From Gimesia aquarii (GTDB lineage: Bacteria > Planctomycetota > Planctomycetia > Planctomycetales > Planctomycetaceae), in contig NZ_CP037920.1 in NCBI RefSeq assembly GCF_007748195.1, positions 2,233,501-2,297,500 on the forward strand: a stretch of DNA of 64,000 bases, read 5' to 3'. The notes under the pieces were generated by a model that was not told the DNA's origin, searched no databases, and saw nothing but the letters and a program-made list of their open reading frames with translations. This document shows positions 35,356 to 45,144 of the stretch, piece after piece (the first letter of the stretch is position 1; every line of letters begins with the position of its first letter). The translations under genes and the position numbers were made by a program.

Positions 35356-35880
35356 TTAAGACGCTGGCGGCACAGGGGGAGGCGCCGTTGTTCCGGGAGC
35401 AGGCGGCGGTTCTGGTGAAGGTGGAATGGATTGGGGATACGGTTTCTTCGGTGGCACAGGGGGGCTTACTTTTCCATGATAGGGGATGGTCATCGCGCCG
35501 TTTGGTATGACACTTGGTGTCGGTTCATTCGGCGGTGTATGCTCATTTTCTGTTGCACCAACATTCACCACAGCTTCATAAGGAGCTGCACCAGATCCCT
35601 GAAAACCGCCAACCAGATCGGGTCGCGAATATTTCACATCACGTCCCGGAGTCACTCCATATTGCCAGTGGAAATAAGAAACCTGCCTTGCCTTGTAAGG
35701 CATATGTTCTTGTTTTTGCAAAAAGATGGCAGGCGCACGCAAGGTATTATAATCGGCCCACAAGCTGGCCAGGCTATAACGTTCTCGACGGACAAAACAG
35801 CCTTGCAGACTGATCATGGCAGCACACAGCAACAGCAGTATGAATCGACGCCATTTTCGTTGCGTGAGAAAAGCTGGCAT
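35356..35880 (-). CDS. Proline-rich lipoprotein
   Basis: A 174-residue predicted lipoprotein with a basic start (MPAFLTQRKWRR), a hydrophobic stretch and lipobox ISLQGC. The mature part has a Tyr/Arg-containing region (SYFHWQYGVTPGRDVKYSRPD) and a C-terminal third made largely of Pro-Pro-x runs (VPPKKPYPQSIPPSPEPPP). Such tails commonly span or bind the cell wall matrix. No family recognised. Confidence 0.6.
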   Translation of the reverse strand: MPAFLTQRKWRRFILLLLCAAMISLQGCFVRRERYSLASLWADYNTLRAPAIFLQKQEHMPYKARQVSYFHWQYGVTPGRDVKYSRPDLVGGFQGSGAAPYEAVVNVGATENEHTPPNEPTPSVIPNGAMTIPYHGKVSPPVPPKKPYPQSIPPSPEPPPAPGTTAPPPVPPAS

Positions 35881-36066
35881 GGGAACTGGAGTGTTTCCTA
35901 AATGAGTACAAGTAGAATAGCTGGCAATGATTGCGCAGTTTCTCTGATCGGATATAGGAATTTATCGTCGAAAGAAATGGGTGGGATTAAATCAATCCAC
36001 ACTGAATGCAAACTAGCCTGAGAAAAGAGACTTTATTTGGTAAAACAGGGGGAATGGAGAAAGTGT

Positions 36067-36645
36067 TTAACGCCACATTTTGGCAAAGATCTTTCCCAGT
36101 GCAGGAAGCTGGTAGTGCGCGTTCAGTCCACTTGGATTGGGTAAAACCCAGATGGGAGATCCCCCAATCGTTCGTTCCTGTAAACCGAGCTGAGCCTTGG
36201 GTTCCTGAAACGCCTTCCGATAGGAAGTAATACCCAGGAAAGCCACCTTTTGTGGACGATACTTAATGACCTTCTCTGTGAGGATTTCCGCACCTTCGAA
36301 TAGTTCCGTTTTGGAAAGTTCGTCAGCTCGTTTGGATGCTCTGCTGACAATATTCGTCAGGCCACCTCCCCGTTTGGGGAGAAGATAATCTTCAAACGGT
36401 GAATAGAGTCGCTCCGTCACACGACCTTTATACATGGCGGGCCAGAACCGGTTACCAGGGCGTGCAAAATGATGCCCCACCGCCGCCGAATATAAACCGG
36501 GGTTCGTGCCCACAAACAGTGCCTTCAACCCCTTCTCAATGATATCGGGAGTCTGTTTATGAATTGCTTGTTCCAACTCTTTCGCAGTTGGTTTCCAGAT
36601 TTCATCCACGTTCAATCGACTCCGAGAGTTTTCGCATTGTCTCAA
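36067..36645 (-). CDS. mug: Mismatch-specific uracil-DNA glycosylase (MUG/TDG family)
   Basis: Removes uracil, ethenocytosine and related lesions opposite guanine. In the 192-residue protein the active-site motif appears as VGTNPGLYSAAVGHHFARPGNRFW, the counterpart of GINPGLSSA...FAHPANRFW in E. coli Mug, with the key Asn in GTNPG. The second motif LPNPSGLNAHY matches NPSGLS. The first residues are uncertain: TTG 36645 overlaps the aminotransferase stop by 4 bp, while a GTG at 36609 is also possible. Overlap implies translational coupling to the aminotransferase, an odd metabolic partner. Confidence 0.88.
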   Translation of the reverse strand: MRQCENSRSRLNVDEIWKPTAKELEQAIHKQTPDIIEKGLKALFVGTNPGLYSAAVGHHFARPGNRFWPAMYKGRVTERLYSPFEDYLLPKRGGGLTNIVSRASKRADELSKTELFEGAEILTEKVIKYRPQKVAFLGITSYRKAFQEPKAQLGLQERTIGGSPIWVLPNPSGLNAHYQLPALGKIFAKMWR

Positions 36646-38009
36646 TCGATGAAACCATCGGCACGAAGTGCATCAATGGCCCGTTCGAAGGCATTAATGG
36701 TGAAGCTGATATCATCATCCGTGTGGGCGGCTGTGGTCATCGCGCCCCAACCAAACCAATCGACTCCATTGAGTAACAGAGCACAGCGAAATGCGTGACC
36801 CAAGCGGGCATCATGTTTGCAGTCCAGACGATCGAAGTCATTATTGTAAGGCACAAAATTGTCATCCACGGGCCGCGGACCATCGTAGCCAGGAAGCACT
36901 TTGATAATCGAAAATTGACCATAGACGGCCCAGTTGACATTCTTGCGTGTCAGAACTTCATTCAATCCCAGACGCAGTTTTGCGCCGCTCTCGTTCGCTT
37001 TCCGACAAGGTTCTCCATCTTCGATCAACTTGAGAGCAGAGATACCTGCTGCCGCCGAAAGTGGATTCGCATTATAGGTTCCGGGGTGCTTCATCTTTTT
37101 GCCGAACCCGTTATCAAAGGCAATCGCCTGCATCAGATCGGCTCGACCAGTCAAACAACCACCGGGTAATCCGCCGGCGACGATTTTGGCGAGAGAGGTT
37201 AAGTCGGGTACAATCCCACATACTTCCTGCATACCGCCGGGCGCGACGCGAAAACCGCTGATGACTTCATCCATAATCAGCAGCACACCTTTATCAGCCG
37301 TTAGTTGTCTCAAACCTTGTAGAAAACCATCATCAAGGGGAACCACACCCCAGCGGCTGCCCGTGGCTTCCACAATAATACAGGCCGGGTCATGCTCGGC
37401 AATCGCTTGCTCGACCAGATCCAGATCATTGGGACGCAGGATGACTAATTCATCAGACACGCCGTGCGTCACTCCGGGCATCTTATAGGTCTTGTCATCA
37501 TGCGGTGGTTCTGCGGCCTGGGCTAAGAGATCGTGCCAGCCATGAAAATGGCCGGCGAATTTCATGACTTTTGTTTTTCCGGTAGCGATTCGCGAGACGC
37601 GTAACGCCATCATGGTGGCTTCGGTTCCGCTACTGGTAAAACGCACCATTTCACCAGAAGGGACCAGTTTGCGGACAAGTTCGCCCCACTCCAGTTCCAA
37701 CTCATGACAGGCGCCGAAATGCGTTCCTTTCGCAACCTGATCCTGAACCGCCTTGACCATCTGAGGATGACTGTGCCCCATGATCAATGCACCGTGGCCA
37801 CTCCAGTAATCAATGATGTCGTTGCCGTCCACGTCATATTTATGTGAACCTGTTGCATGATCGACATAAATGGGAAACGGTTGCATATAACGACCATCGT
37901 GAGTCACCCCACTGGGAAACAAAGTACAGGCCCGCTGGTACATCTGTGAAGAGGTCGGAAACTTCGCAAAAAACTCGGTTTCAATCTGTTGTCCCACAGC
38001 TTGGCTCAT
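36642..38009 (-). CDS. Class-III aminotransferase, glutamate-1-semialdehyde aminomutase-like
   Basis: A PLP enzyme of 455 residues. Landmarks are SGVTHDGRYMQPFPIYV, DYWSGHGALIMGHSHP, the phosphate-binding SSGTEATMMALR, HFHGWHD, MDEVISGFR (D247 binds the PLP ring nitrogen) and the Schiff-base lysine K275 in LAKIVAGGLPGG, followed by HPGTYNANPLSAAAG. It resembles HemL but has differences (for example GGLPGGC for GGGMPVGAF), so it may be a relative with another substrate. No other haem gene is adjacent. It overlaps the mug start. Confidence 0.85.
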   Translation of the reverse strand: MSQAVGQQIETEFFAKFPTSSQMYQRACTLFPSGVTHDGRYMQPFPIYVDHATGSHKYDVDGNDIIDYWSGHGALIMGHSHPQMVKAVQDQVAKGTHFGACHELELEWGELVRKLVPSGEMVRFTSSGTEATMMALRVSRIATGKTKVMKFAGHFHGWHDLLAQAAEPPHDDKTYKMPGVTHGVSDELVILRPNDLDLVEQAIAEHDPACIIVEATGSRWGVVPLDDGFLQGLRQLTADKGVLLIMDEVISGFRVAPGGMQEVCGIVPDLTSLAKIVAGGLPGGCLTGRADLMQAIAFDNGFGKKMKHPGTYNANPLSAAAGISALKLIEDGEPCRKANESGAKLRLGLNEVLTRKNVNWAVYGQFSIIKVLPGYDGPRPVDDNFVPYNNDFDRLDCKHDARLGHAFRCALLLNGVDWFGWGAMTTAAHTDDDISFTINAFERAIDALRADGFID

Positions 38010-38210
38010 AGTGTATTACTCACATAAAACAGGTATAGAATGGATCTGATGCTTTAACAGAAACGATGCTGTCCGCGCATTTCATTTTAGAATGCAAAAT
38101 GAAACTGCCTACCATAATTTATATCGGAATGAGGGACAAATATCAAAGTGATCAGAACCGGAAAGCGGGGCTGAACAACTAACTTTCCGTCTGAATCAAT
38201 CGACGAATCT

Positions 38211-38242
38211 TGTGAGTGACAGTGTGCTAGCACTCGGTAATC
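38211..38242 (+). repeat. GCTAG-loop palindromic repeat, copy 2
   Basis: GAGTGACAGTGTGCTAGCAC followed by TCGGTAAT. Stem AGTG 38221-38224 / CACT 38231-38234. It differs from copy 1 (16811-16842) at only a few positions over about 28 nt. Confidence 0.65.
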
Positions 38243-38318
38243 TGTGACGTTATATGATCTTGATCTGCATCGGGATTGCTATACACCAACTGCAGAACAT
38301 AACGACGAACATGTCAAA

Positions 38319-38345
38319 ACCGGCGGCTAGCGCCGAGCCACTCAC
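38319..38345 (-). repeat. GCTAG-loop palindromic repeat, divergent copy 3
   Basis: A hairpin CGGCG (38321-38325) / CGCCG (38331-38335) around the loop GCTAG. On the minus strand it is preceded by GTGAGTGGCT, which resembles the GTGAGTGAC leading copy 2. Its stem bases differ from copies 1 and 2 but still pair. Confidence 0.55.
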
Positions 38346-38613
38346 ATTAATCGTTGCTTAATCCCACATTTCCCATTTGACTTCCCACACTTTGACACGC
38401 GATTTGTGCCAGACCTTTGAATAGCAACGTAACGTTATGGTTAGGTAGAGAAAAAATTTGCCTAGAGCGGTTTTAGACTCAATGCAAATGGGAATTCCCT
38501 GTTTAATTCGTCGAGAAAACGCTTGGAACCCCAGAGTGGTTCACTTATGATAGAAACGTACTATTTGTTTATTTTACACATAGGTTTAGACCAATTCTTA
38601 ATTGGACTTAAAA

Positions 38614-39762
38614 ATGTTAACTCTAAAATACGAGGTTCTCTTTCACTTGTTTTGTTTTGGCTTGTGTTTCCTTTTCGTTCCAGGTGAAACGCAAGTTCTG
38701 GGAGCATTTCCACTTTCTGGGAAGATTGATTTTTCTGAGGAATATAAGCGGCTTTTAAAAGAATCTAAATCAGCACCTTCCAAAGGATATTTGAAAGAAG
38801 TGGCGTTTGACGCGATCAAAACAAGTCAGGCTGCGATCAAAACAGGCGATTATTCTGCAGCAACGAAGATCGCTACTCTAGCCGTTAAAATTGGGAAATC
38901 ATCAGGGAACAACCACGCATATACACTGGCGAATCGTTTAAAACAACGCAGTGTTATGCTGGCTCGGGAATATCGCAAAGTAGAAAAATATCATCAAAAC
39001 CTGCAAAAGGATCCGAACGACTCAAAGTCGGCTTTTTTATATGGAAAGTTTGTCGCCTTAAAGTTGAATCACTGGAAAGAAGGACTTTTTTGGCTCGCCA
39101 AAGGGGATGATGCTGAATTTCGAGCTCTGGCTAAGAAAGAACTTTCGAACTCAAAAAATTATGGCACTCTTCTGGAAGTTGCCAATGGCTGGTATCAATT
39201 AGGTGGTAAAGAGAAAGGTTTGACAAAGCGAGAATTGGAATTACACGCTTATGAATTGTATAGTCGAGCGTGGCAACACTCAATTGGAGCAGATCGAACG
39301 ACGATTAATGACAAGTTAAGCGAGATGCCCCTCCGGTATCTCAATCACATGCAGGAACAGGATGTCATTCCAGGTCCGTGGCCTTTCGGAAAAAATGGCG
39401 AGAGTGGAAATGGCAAGGGAATGTTTACAGTCAATCATCTTGAGTTTCCCAATGGTCTGGGACTACATCCACCAAATAATGGTTTCGCACGCGTGCGTTA
39501 CCAATTAGATGGTCAATACAAAACCTTTGTGACCGGCGTGGCCCTCTATGATCATACAACTGAAGTTCGCCGTTCAGTTACATTTTCGGTGATGGGAGAT
39601 GACAGGGTTCTCTGGAAATCACCACTCATCCGATTTCGAGGGGACGTGGTATTCTGTAAAGTGTCTGTCAAGAACATTAAAAGACTGGAAATTCGAACTG
39701 AATCGCCGGGGCAAGCTTACGGAGCAAATGCTATGTGGCTTGATCCACACGTTTTGAAATAG
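38614..39762 (+). CDS. Secreted NPCBM-like protein
   Basis: About 382 residues. ATG 38614 opens a signal peptide (MLTLKYEVLFHLFCFGLCFLF). The N-terminal half is helical and TPR-like (AAIKTGDYSAATKIATLAVKIG ... LANRLKQRSVM). The C-terminal 120 residues resemble the NPCBM/NEW2 carbohydrate-binding fold: GLGLHPPNNGFARVRYQLDG, FVTGVALYDHTTEVRRSVTF, MGDDRVLWKS, IKRLEIRTESPG, NAMWLDP. This pairing is common in planctomycete secreted proteins. A TTG at 38602 is also possible. It probably binds surface or environmental glycans. Confidence 0.7.
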   Translation: MLTLKYEVLFHLFCFGLCFLFVPGETQVLGAFPLSGKIDFSEEYKRLLKESKSAPSKGYLKEVAFDAIKTSQAAIKTGDYSAATKIATLAVKIGKSSGNNHAYTLANRLKQRSVMLAREYRKVEKYHQNLQKDPNDSKSAFLYGKFVALKLNHWKEGLFWLAKGDDAEFRALAKKELSNSKNYGTLLEVANGWYQLGGKEKGLTKRELELHAYELYSRAWQHSIGADRTTINDKLSEMPLRYLNHMQEQDVIPGPWPFGKNGESGNGKGMFTVNHLEFPNGLGLHPPNNGFARVRYQLDGQYKTFVTGVALYDHTTEVRRSVTFSVMGDDRVLWKSPLIRFRGDVVFCKVSVKNIKRLEIRTESPGQAYGANAMWLDPHVLK

Positions 39763-39910
39763 ATCTGAATTCATACATGAAATGGCCTTGTTGAGAATAG
39801 GAAACTCATACAGTTTTTTCATGGCCAATAATCCATCTAAATCATATTCGGAACGCAGCAGCAGTTTTTTACATCATAGCCCTTTATGATTTTCGAGAGA
39901 TTGATCCCAG

Positions 39911-42109
39911 TTAATACTCGTTCGACTCCTCAGTCTGTCCCTCAATTCCGGAAAAGCTGCTTTCTACCACTTGTCGCACGAGACGGTCCTCGACTTCCTG
40001 CTTCAGTTTGGACATCGCGTCCGCTAACGGCATTGGTCCCAGGTCACCGTCGATACGATCCCGTACCGCGACCGCAGTCTGTTCTGCCTCTTTGGGACCG
40101 ACGATGAACATATACGGAATCAATTCCAGTTGGGCGTCGCGAATCTTCGCGTTGACTTTGGAACTGCGTGTGTCGACAGAAATGCGGAATCCGTTCTTGC
40201 GCAGTTCGGCTGCCACTTCGTTCGCATAATCGAGTGTCTTATCGCTGACGGGCAACACACGGATTTGCTCAGGCGCCAACCAGAGTGGAAACGCGCCCGC
40301 GAAATGTTCGATCAACATACCGGTAAAGCGTTCCATCGAACCAAACGGGGCACGGTGAATCATGACCGGGCGGTGTGGCTGATTATCGGAGCCGGTATAT
40401 TCAAGCTGGAAACGCTCTGGCAGATTATAGTCGAGTTGTACCGTTCCCAACTGCCATTCGCGGCCGATACAGTCCGATACCATAAAGTCGGCCTTTGGTC
40501 CGTAGAATGCGGCTTCACCTTCACATTCCGTGAACGGCATTCCCGAATCGGAGAGCACTTTTCGCAGACTGTTTTCGGCACGTTGCCAGTTCTCTTCACT
40601 GCCCACATATTTGTCACTTCCGGGCTCGCGCAGCGAAAGTTGCACACGGAAATTGTCCAGACCGACCGAAGCCAGAATGAATTTGACAAGATCCAGTGTG
40701 ATGCGGAATTCGTCTTCTACTTGCTCGGGAGTGCAGAAAATGTGCGCATCATCCTGAGTCAGGCCGCGTACCCGCAACATGCCGTTCAATTCTCCCGTTT
40801 GTTCGTGACGATACACGGTTCCGAATTCCGCCAGTCGCACGGGCAGGTCCCGATAACTCCGCGGCATCGAGCGATACATCTCCGCGTGATGTGGACAGTT
40901 CATCGGTTTCAGCAGATACCGTTCGTTTTTGTGTTCCCAGTCTTTGAGTATTGCAATTTTTTCTTCGCGATTCGCACCGGGAGGAAATTCGAAATCACAG
41001 TTCATTACCCGTGAGGATTTCCAGAACGTCTCTTCATCCTCAGCCGAGAGACTGTCTTCTTCCAGTTTCCGCACCCAGAAATCAACCAGTTGCCCAGCAT
41101 CGTGCCCGAACAGGGGCGCGAATTGCGAGTCGCGATAGTAGGGGAAGTGACCGCTGGTTTCATACAGCTCGACACGTCCGATATGGGGTGAGTAGACCGG
41201 CTGATAGCCGAGCCGTGTGAGTTCAACTTTGATGAAGTCTTCCAGTACCGCGCGGATCGTGGCCCCTTTGGGCAGCCAGAGGCAGAGCCCCTGTCCCACT
41301 TCCGGATTGATCTGAAACAGTCCCAGTTTTTTGCCAAGCACACGATGGTCGCGGCGTTTGGCTTCTTCGACCTGTTCCAGATACTTCTTCAAATCTTTTT
41401 TGCTGAAAAAGGCGGTACCATACAGACGCTGGAGCGGTTTATTCCCGGTGTCGCCTTTCCAGTACGAGCCTGCAACCGACAACAGTTTGAAAGCTTTGAT
41501 TTTTCCCGCGTTGGGAATATGAGGACCCCGGCAGAGATCGACAAATTCGCCCTGTCGATAAAAGCTGAGTTGACCATGGTCGGCGAGACCCGTTTCAATG
41601 TGCTCCGCTTTGGAATGCTGGGACATTTCGTTCACAAACGAAACGGCTTCGCCTCGGTCGAGAGAGAACCGTTCGAACGGTTCTTCCTCTTTGATGATCT
41701 TTTTCATCTCCTCTTCGATTTTGGGAAAGTCATCTTCGCTGATGGTATGTTCGAGACCAAAATCGTAATAGAAGCCATGGGGCAGGGTCGGGCCAAAGGC
41801 CAGTTGAATGCCGGGCCAGAGACGCATCACGGCTCGCGCCATTACGTGGGCACACGAGTGCCGCATCACGCCGAGTGCTTCGGCATCGCGATCGGTCAGC
41901 AGGCGGAGTGAGATTTCGGACGAATCCGCTATCTCCCGCATGGGTCGGAACGCATCACAAACGGTTCCGTTCACCTCGGCAGCGACCACCGCGTTGGCCA
42001 GCCGTTCTCCAATTGATTGTGCGACATCGATTGCGGAGCTGTTATCTGAGAATTCCTTAACACTTCCATCGGGTAATTTGATTTGAATCATTCGTTTTTT
42101 GAACTTCAT
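39911..42109 (-). CDS. thrS: Threonyl-tRNA synthetase with catalytic-domain insertion
   Basis: Charges tRNA-Thr. The TGS domain is at about 7-70, the editing domain has H84-x3-H88 and C193/H197, and the class-II catalytic domain carries the zinc ligand C405 in KPMNCPHH. Motif 2 is [20 protein letters not shown] and motif 3 ends [11 protein letters not shown]. The anticodon-binding domain begins near [14 protein letters not shown]. At 732 residues it is about 90 longer than E. coli ThrS. Most of the excess is an insert at about 331-396 between [12 protein letters not shown] and YLLKPMNCP, plus a short acidic tail. ATG 42109 or 42091 could start; most family members begin like the second. Confidence 0.95.
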   Translation of the reverse strand: MKFKKRMIQIKLPDGSVKEFSDNSSAIDVAQSIGERLANAVVAAEVNGTVCDAFRPMREIADSSEISLRLLTDRDAEALGVMRHSCAHVMARAVMRLWPGIQLAFGPTLPHGFYYDFGLEHTISEDDFPKIEEEMKKIIKEEEPFERFSLDRGEAVSFVNEMSQHSKAEHIETGLADHGQLSFYRQGEFVDLCRGPHIPNAGKIKAFKLLSVAGSYWKGDTGNKPLQRLYGTAFFSKKDLKKYLEQVEEAKRRDHRVLGKKLGLFQINPEVGQGLCLWLPKGATIRAVLEDFIKVELTRLGYQPVYSPHIGRVELYETSGHFPYYRDSQFAPLFGHDAGQLVDFWVRKLEEDSLSAEDEETFWKSSRVMNCDFEFPPGANREEKIAILKDWEHKNERYLLKPMNCPHHAEMYRSMPRSYRDLPVRLAEFGTVYRHEQTGELNGMLRVRGLTQDDAHIFCTPEQVEDEFRITLDLVKFILASVGLDNFRVQLSLREPGSDKYVGSEENWQRAENSLRKVLSDSGMPFTECEGEAAFYGPKADFMVSDCIGREWQLGTVQLDYNLPERFQLEYTGSDNQPHRPVMIHRAPFGSMERFTGMLIEHFAGAFPLWLAPEQIRVLPVSDKTLDYANEVAAELRKNGFRISVDTRSSKVNAKIRDAQLELIPYMFIVGPKEAEQTAVAVRDRIDGDLGPMPLADAMSKLKQEVEDRLVRQVVESSFSGIEGQTEESNEY

Positions 42110-42364
42110 CTAAAGTCGGAACCACCACAGTCGCCGTTACAAAGGGCTCACCGCTCAGGCAGTTCGAAGGAGGTAGAGTCTTTATATTCGACAAGTAATG
42201 TCCGCGTCAATGTTCGCCCGTCCGCAGAAAAATCGTCGGAAACCGCTGAAATTGCTATGATCGGTCAGACAGGGCGCCAGACTCTTACTTTCAGCAGTTT
42301 TTTTCACAGAAACTCGTCTGGAACTTGACGATTTCTTAATCGGCGCGTACCCTTCTTAACCGCA
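42110..42364. other. Intergenic region upstream of thrS and tRNA-Val
   Basis: 255 bp between divergent genes. It should contain both promoters. No T-box-like or other regulatory RNA structure was recognised by eye. Confidence 0.35.
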
Positions 42365-42438
42365 GGACGATTAGCTCAGTTGGTTAGAGTGCCACGTTGA
42401 CATCGTGGAGGTCACTGGTTCGAATCCAGTATCGTCCA
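42365..42438 (+). tRNA. tRNA-Val (GAC)
   Basis: A complete cloverleaf. Acceptor GGACGAT (42365-42371) pairs fully with ATCGTCC (42431-42437), followed by discriminator A. The D-arm is GCTC...GAG, and the anticodon arm CCACG-TTGACAT-CGTGG gives anticodon GAC. The T-arm is CTGGTTCGAATCCAG. CCA is not fully encoded. A 65-bp 3' copy of this gene lies at 50767-50831. Confidence 0.95.
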
Positions 42439-42761
42439 ATTCTAAATCCTTTCCTAGTTAAAGTTTATGGAAAGTGAAAATTGAAACCTGTTGGACATAT
42501 CAAATCCGTTCAGCAGGTTTTTTGCTGCGCTCGGTTCGTGAGCCTTATATTCTTTGCCTGATTGCATCTTTCCTTACAACTGTCACAGTTTTTACGAATT
42601 TCGCCGGAAGATCGATAAATTCATCATTGTTCTCACAGACAGACGATTGATCAAGTCGATCCATTTGTTGGACTGTGCCATTTCAAATCAATTCTACTCC
42701 TGGTGATCCATTTCCTGAGCATGCGGGATCATCTTTCAGTAGCTCTCAGTAAGGTTTCAGG
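42439..42761. other. Left edge of the island, non-coding
   Basis: 323 bp between the tRNA and the outer-membrane factor gene. It holds a terminator (42484-42523). The rest should contain the efflux promoter; no metal-regulator box could be named. Confidence 0.45.
42484..42523 (+). terminator. Terminator after tRNA-Val
   Basis: Stem AAACCTGTTGGA (42484-42495) pairs with TTCAGCAGGTTT (42509-42520), with two G-U pairs, followed by TTTTTT at 42518-42523. It is 46 nt past the tRNA end. Confidence 0.8.
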
Positions 42762-44267
42762 ATGAAGGAACATCCCGCAGTCATCGTTTGTGGTTATGGT
42801 TTAGTTCTCTCGGCGGTTTTTGCTGTGGGGTGTGCGACACGTTCAGCAACCGTACAAGATACGGGCTTGGCAAAAATCGAAGCTGAACGCGTTCCAACCG
42901 AGCGCACTCAGATAGATAATATGTCTGAACCTGAAACAGACATTCTACAGACAAGTTCTGAGTTTCTGAATTCATCCATTGAAGGCAACCAGGAAGTCGA
43001 AACGGTTGTTTCTCAACCATTTCCAACTCATTCCCTGATTGAGTTGGAACAATTGGCCGTTGATGTGAACCCCAGACTGGTAAAGCTCTACCAGGAGTAT
43101 AACGCAGCAACTTCGCGTGCGAGATATGTTGACGAACTTCCTGATCCAAAGGTTGGTGCAAATGTTTTTGGAGGAGCCGCCATTGAAACTGCCGCCGGTT
43201 CACAACGAGCCATCTTAAGTGTCAGCCAGATGATTCCCTGGCTTGGCAAGCTGAGTGCGGAAGAACAGCGAGCCTCCTTCGAAGCATTTGCCATTCGTGC
43301 CGATTATCTGGCAGAAAGAATTCTTGTGATTGCTGCAGTTCGAACAGGTTGGTATCGGTTGTACGTCATCGATCAACAGATTGAAACCACGAAAGCGAAT
43401 CAACAACTGCTTCAATCACTAATTGATGTCGCAAATGCCCAAATCGCCACCGGAACTGCAACACAGGGGGATGTGCTGCTAGGCACGCTGGAATTGAGCA
43501 AATTAGAAGAGCGTCTACTTACGTATCGCAAATTGAGAGTTGCCGTGCAAGCGGAAGTGAATCGCTTATTGGCGCGAGACACTGATCTTCCGGTGATCAC
43601 GTCTAATGAACTACACGTTGATTTACCTGAGTTATCTTTAAACACGCTGTTTCAGAATTCATTAACGTCGCAACCAGAGATTCAGGCAGCCCAGCTGCGT
43701 ACACAGGCAACCCAGTGGGGAATTGAAGTTGCCCGCCTCAGCCGACGGCCAGAACTCACCATTTCGGGCAATTACTTTTTCGTGGATAATAACCGCCCCC
43801 CCTCTTCGATTGTCAATGTGGGTGAAGATCCCTGGTCACTGGGTGCTCAAGTCAGCGTACCGCTGTGGAGAGAAAAATATGACGCTCTGGAGGACGAAGC
43901 GACGTGGAAACATCTTGCTTCAAACAATTCAGAAACGGAAGTGATCGATCGATATGATGCGCTGATTACTGAATTGCTGGCAGAAGCCAGACGCGCGGAT
44001 GAGACAGCAGTCCTTTACAAAAATACCATCCTTCCTCAAGCGCGTCAGACTCTCCGAGCTGATCAGGAGTCGTATTCTCGGGGAGCCGTCGAATTTGATC
44101 GTGTCATTAGAGACTATCGAAACTTGCTGACGCTTGAGCTTGGTTATCATCAGGCAATTGGCGAACTCGCAATTTCAATGGCGCAAATCTGTCGCGCAGT
44201 CGGGCAGGACATACCGATGACCAAACTGCCATCCCTACCCGTTTTGCCAGATGAGAATGAACCCTAA
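42762..44267 (+). CDS. TolC-like outer-membrane factor of a metal efflux system (CusC-type)
   Basis: A 501-residue outer-membrane channel of the OEP family. The signal peptide ends in lipobox AVGC (C24), then comes an acidic, low-complexity stretch (about 25-90). Two OEP repeats follow, with LAVDVNPRLVKLYQEYNAATSRARY, LPDPKVGANVFGG, SQMIPWLGKLSAEEQRASFEAFAI, and later SLTSQPEIQAAQLRTQATQWG and GAQVSVPLWREKYDALEDEA. The MIPWLGKLS phrase is typical of metal-efflux OEPs. First of four same-strand genes; the adaptor and pump follow after a Cys-rich protein. Confidence 0.88.
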   Translation: MKEHPAVIVCGYGLVLSAVFAVGCATRSATVQDTGLAKIEAERVPTERTQIDNMSEPETDILQTSSEFLNSSIEGNQEVETVVSQPFPTHSLIELEQLAVDVNPRLVKLYQEYNAATSRARYVDELPDPKVGANVFGGAAIETAAGSQRAILSVSQMIPWLGKLSAEEQRASFEAFAIRADYLAERILVIAAVRTGWYRLYVIDQQIETTKANQQLLQSLIDVANAQIATGTATQGDVLLGTLELSKLEERLLTYRKLRVAVQAEVNRLLARDTDLPVITSNELHVDLPELSLNTLFQNSLTSQPEIQAAQLRTQATQWGIEVARLSRRPELTISGNYFFVDNNRPPSSIVNVGEDPWSLGAQVSVPLWREKYDALEDEATWKHLASNNSETEVIDRYDALITELLAEARRADETAVLYKNTILPQARQTLRADQESYSRGAVEFDRVIRDYRNLLTLELGYHQAIGELAISMAQICRAVGQDIPMTKLPSLPVLPDENEP

Positions 44268-44347
44268 AAAATTTGGTCTTCTCTCTACTTAAAGGATACA
44301 GTACACTCCACTTGTCTATGTATCATCTTTCTCAGGAGGCTTAAGCA

Positions 44348-44869
44348 ATGAAGTCGGTTTGTCGATTTTTGGTCATCTGGCTCACGACAGCAATGCTGTT
44401 CGTTCAGATGATTGGCCCGGCAAATTTGTTTGGCTGTTGTTGCTCGAATGACGCTTCTGATGAAAACCACTTGCAAAATAAAACAAATTGCTGCAATATC
44501 AAACTTCCCTCAAAAACTTTGGCTTCCGGTCAGGGGGACTGTTGCTTCAAGCGAGTAACAAGTTCGGCGGCAACCAAGAAACAAAATCTCAAAACTGTCA
44601 GTGATGAGCGACTCGTTTCTTGTTTACATAACAACCAGTACAACAATTCCAAATGCCATTGTGCTAAGAACAACTTATTTGCTGCGATACCGACTGAGCC
44701 CACTCTGACACAACGAGTGCAATTTGCGAGTGTATTTCTTGCTCTGGCGGGTGCCTCCTCGCCTTTGAATCAGGAAGATTATTGTCATCCATTTTCATGT
44801 GAAGACTCGTCTTACTTGATGTCATTTCAGAGGTTTGCACAGATTCAGCTCTGTGTTTCTTTGCTCTAA
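44348..44869 (+). CDS. Cysteine-rich exported protein in the efflux cluster
   Basis: A 173-residue protein with a signal or anchor segment (FLVIWLTTAMLFVQMIGPANLF) followed directly by C-C-C (residues 30-32). The whole protein has 14 Cys, several in pairs (CC at 48-49 and 65-66, CHC near 103-105). It belongs to no family I know. A strong AGGAGG precedes the ATG. Its place between the outer-membrane factor and the adaptor suggests metal binding or delivery in the periplasm; this is inference. A hydrophobic stretch near residue 125 (FASVFLALAGASSP) could be a second membrane segment. Confidence 0.7.
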   Translation: MKSVCRFLVIWLTTAMLFVQMIGPANLFGCCCSNDASDENHLQNKTNCCNIKLPSKTLASGQGDCCFKRVTSSAATKKQNLKTVSDERLVSCLHNNQYNNSKCHCAKNNLFAAIPTEPTLTQRVQFASVFLALAGASSPLNQEDYCHPFSCEDSSYLMSFQRFAQIQLCVSLL

Positions 44870-45144
44870 ATTCTGCTTCTCTCACACAGCTTTCGACGTT
44901 TTTGACGTGGAAACTCTGTGCGCAATTTTCATTTAACAACATTGTCAGCAAGTATTGATTCTTTGCGCATGAATTCGCTCTGAATCGACATTCTTAAGCT
45001 GAGTTCGAATATAAAATTGATGAACGTTCAGATCGAAACGTTTTATATTGCAGTTGAGCGGCTGGCCATAGTTTTCCGGCACAGTCCAATGCTGGTCTAA
45101 TGTCATTGGCTGGCCGCTCTCTCAAAATTTCCCGGAGGGGACAT
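44870..45144. other. Gap inside the efflux cluster
   Basis: 275 bp, containing TTCGAATATAAAATTGATGAACG-like AT-rich sequence near 45003 and possibly an internal promoter for the adaptor and pump genes. No gene supported. Confidence 0.35.

Larger units (their letters stand above)
38010..38613. other. 600-bp intergenic region with two palindromic repeats
   Basis: Between the divergent aminotransferase gene and the NPCBM-like gene. It holds two GCTAG-loop palindromes (listed separately), and the part after 38400 is AT-rich and promoter-like. No ORF with a ribosome site. Confidence 0.45.

Noticed and set aside
40130..41014. 294-codon plus-strand frame
   Set aside because: Fully antisense to thrS; the thrS frame carries all the conserved motifs.
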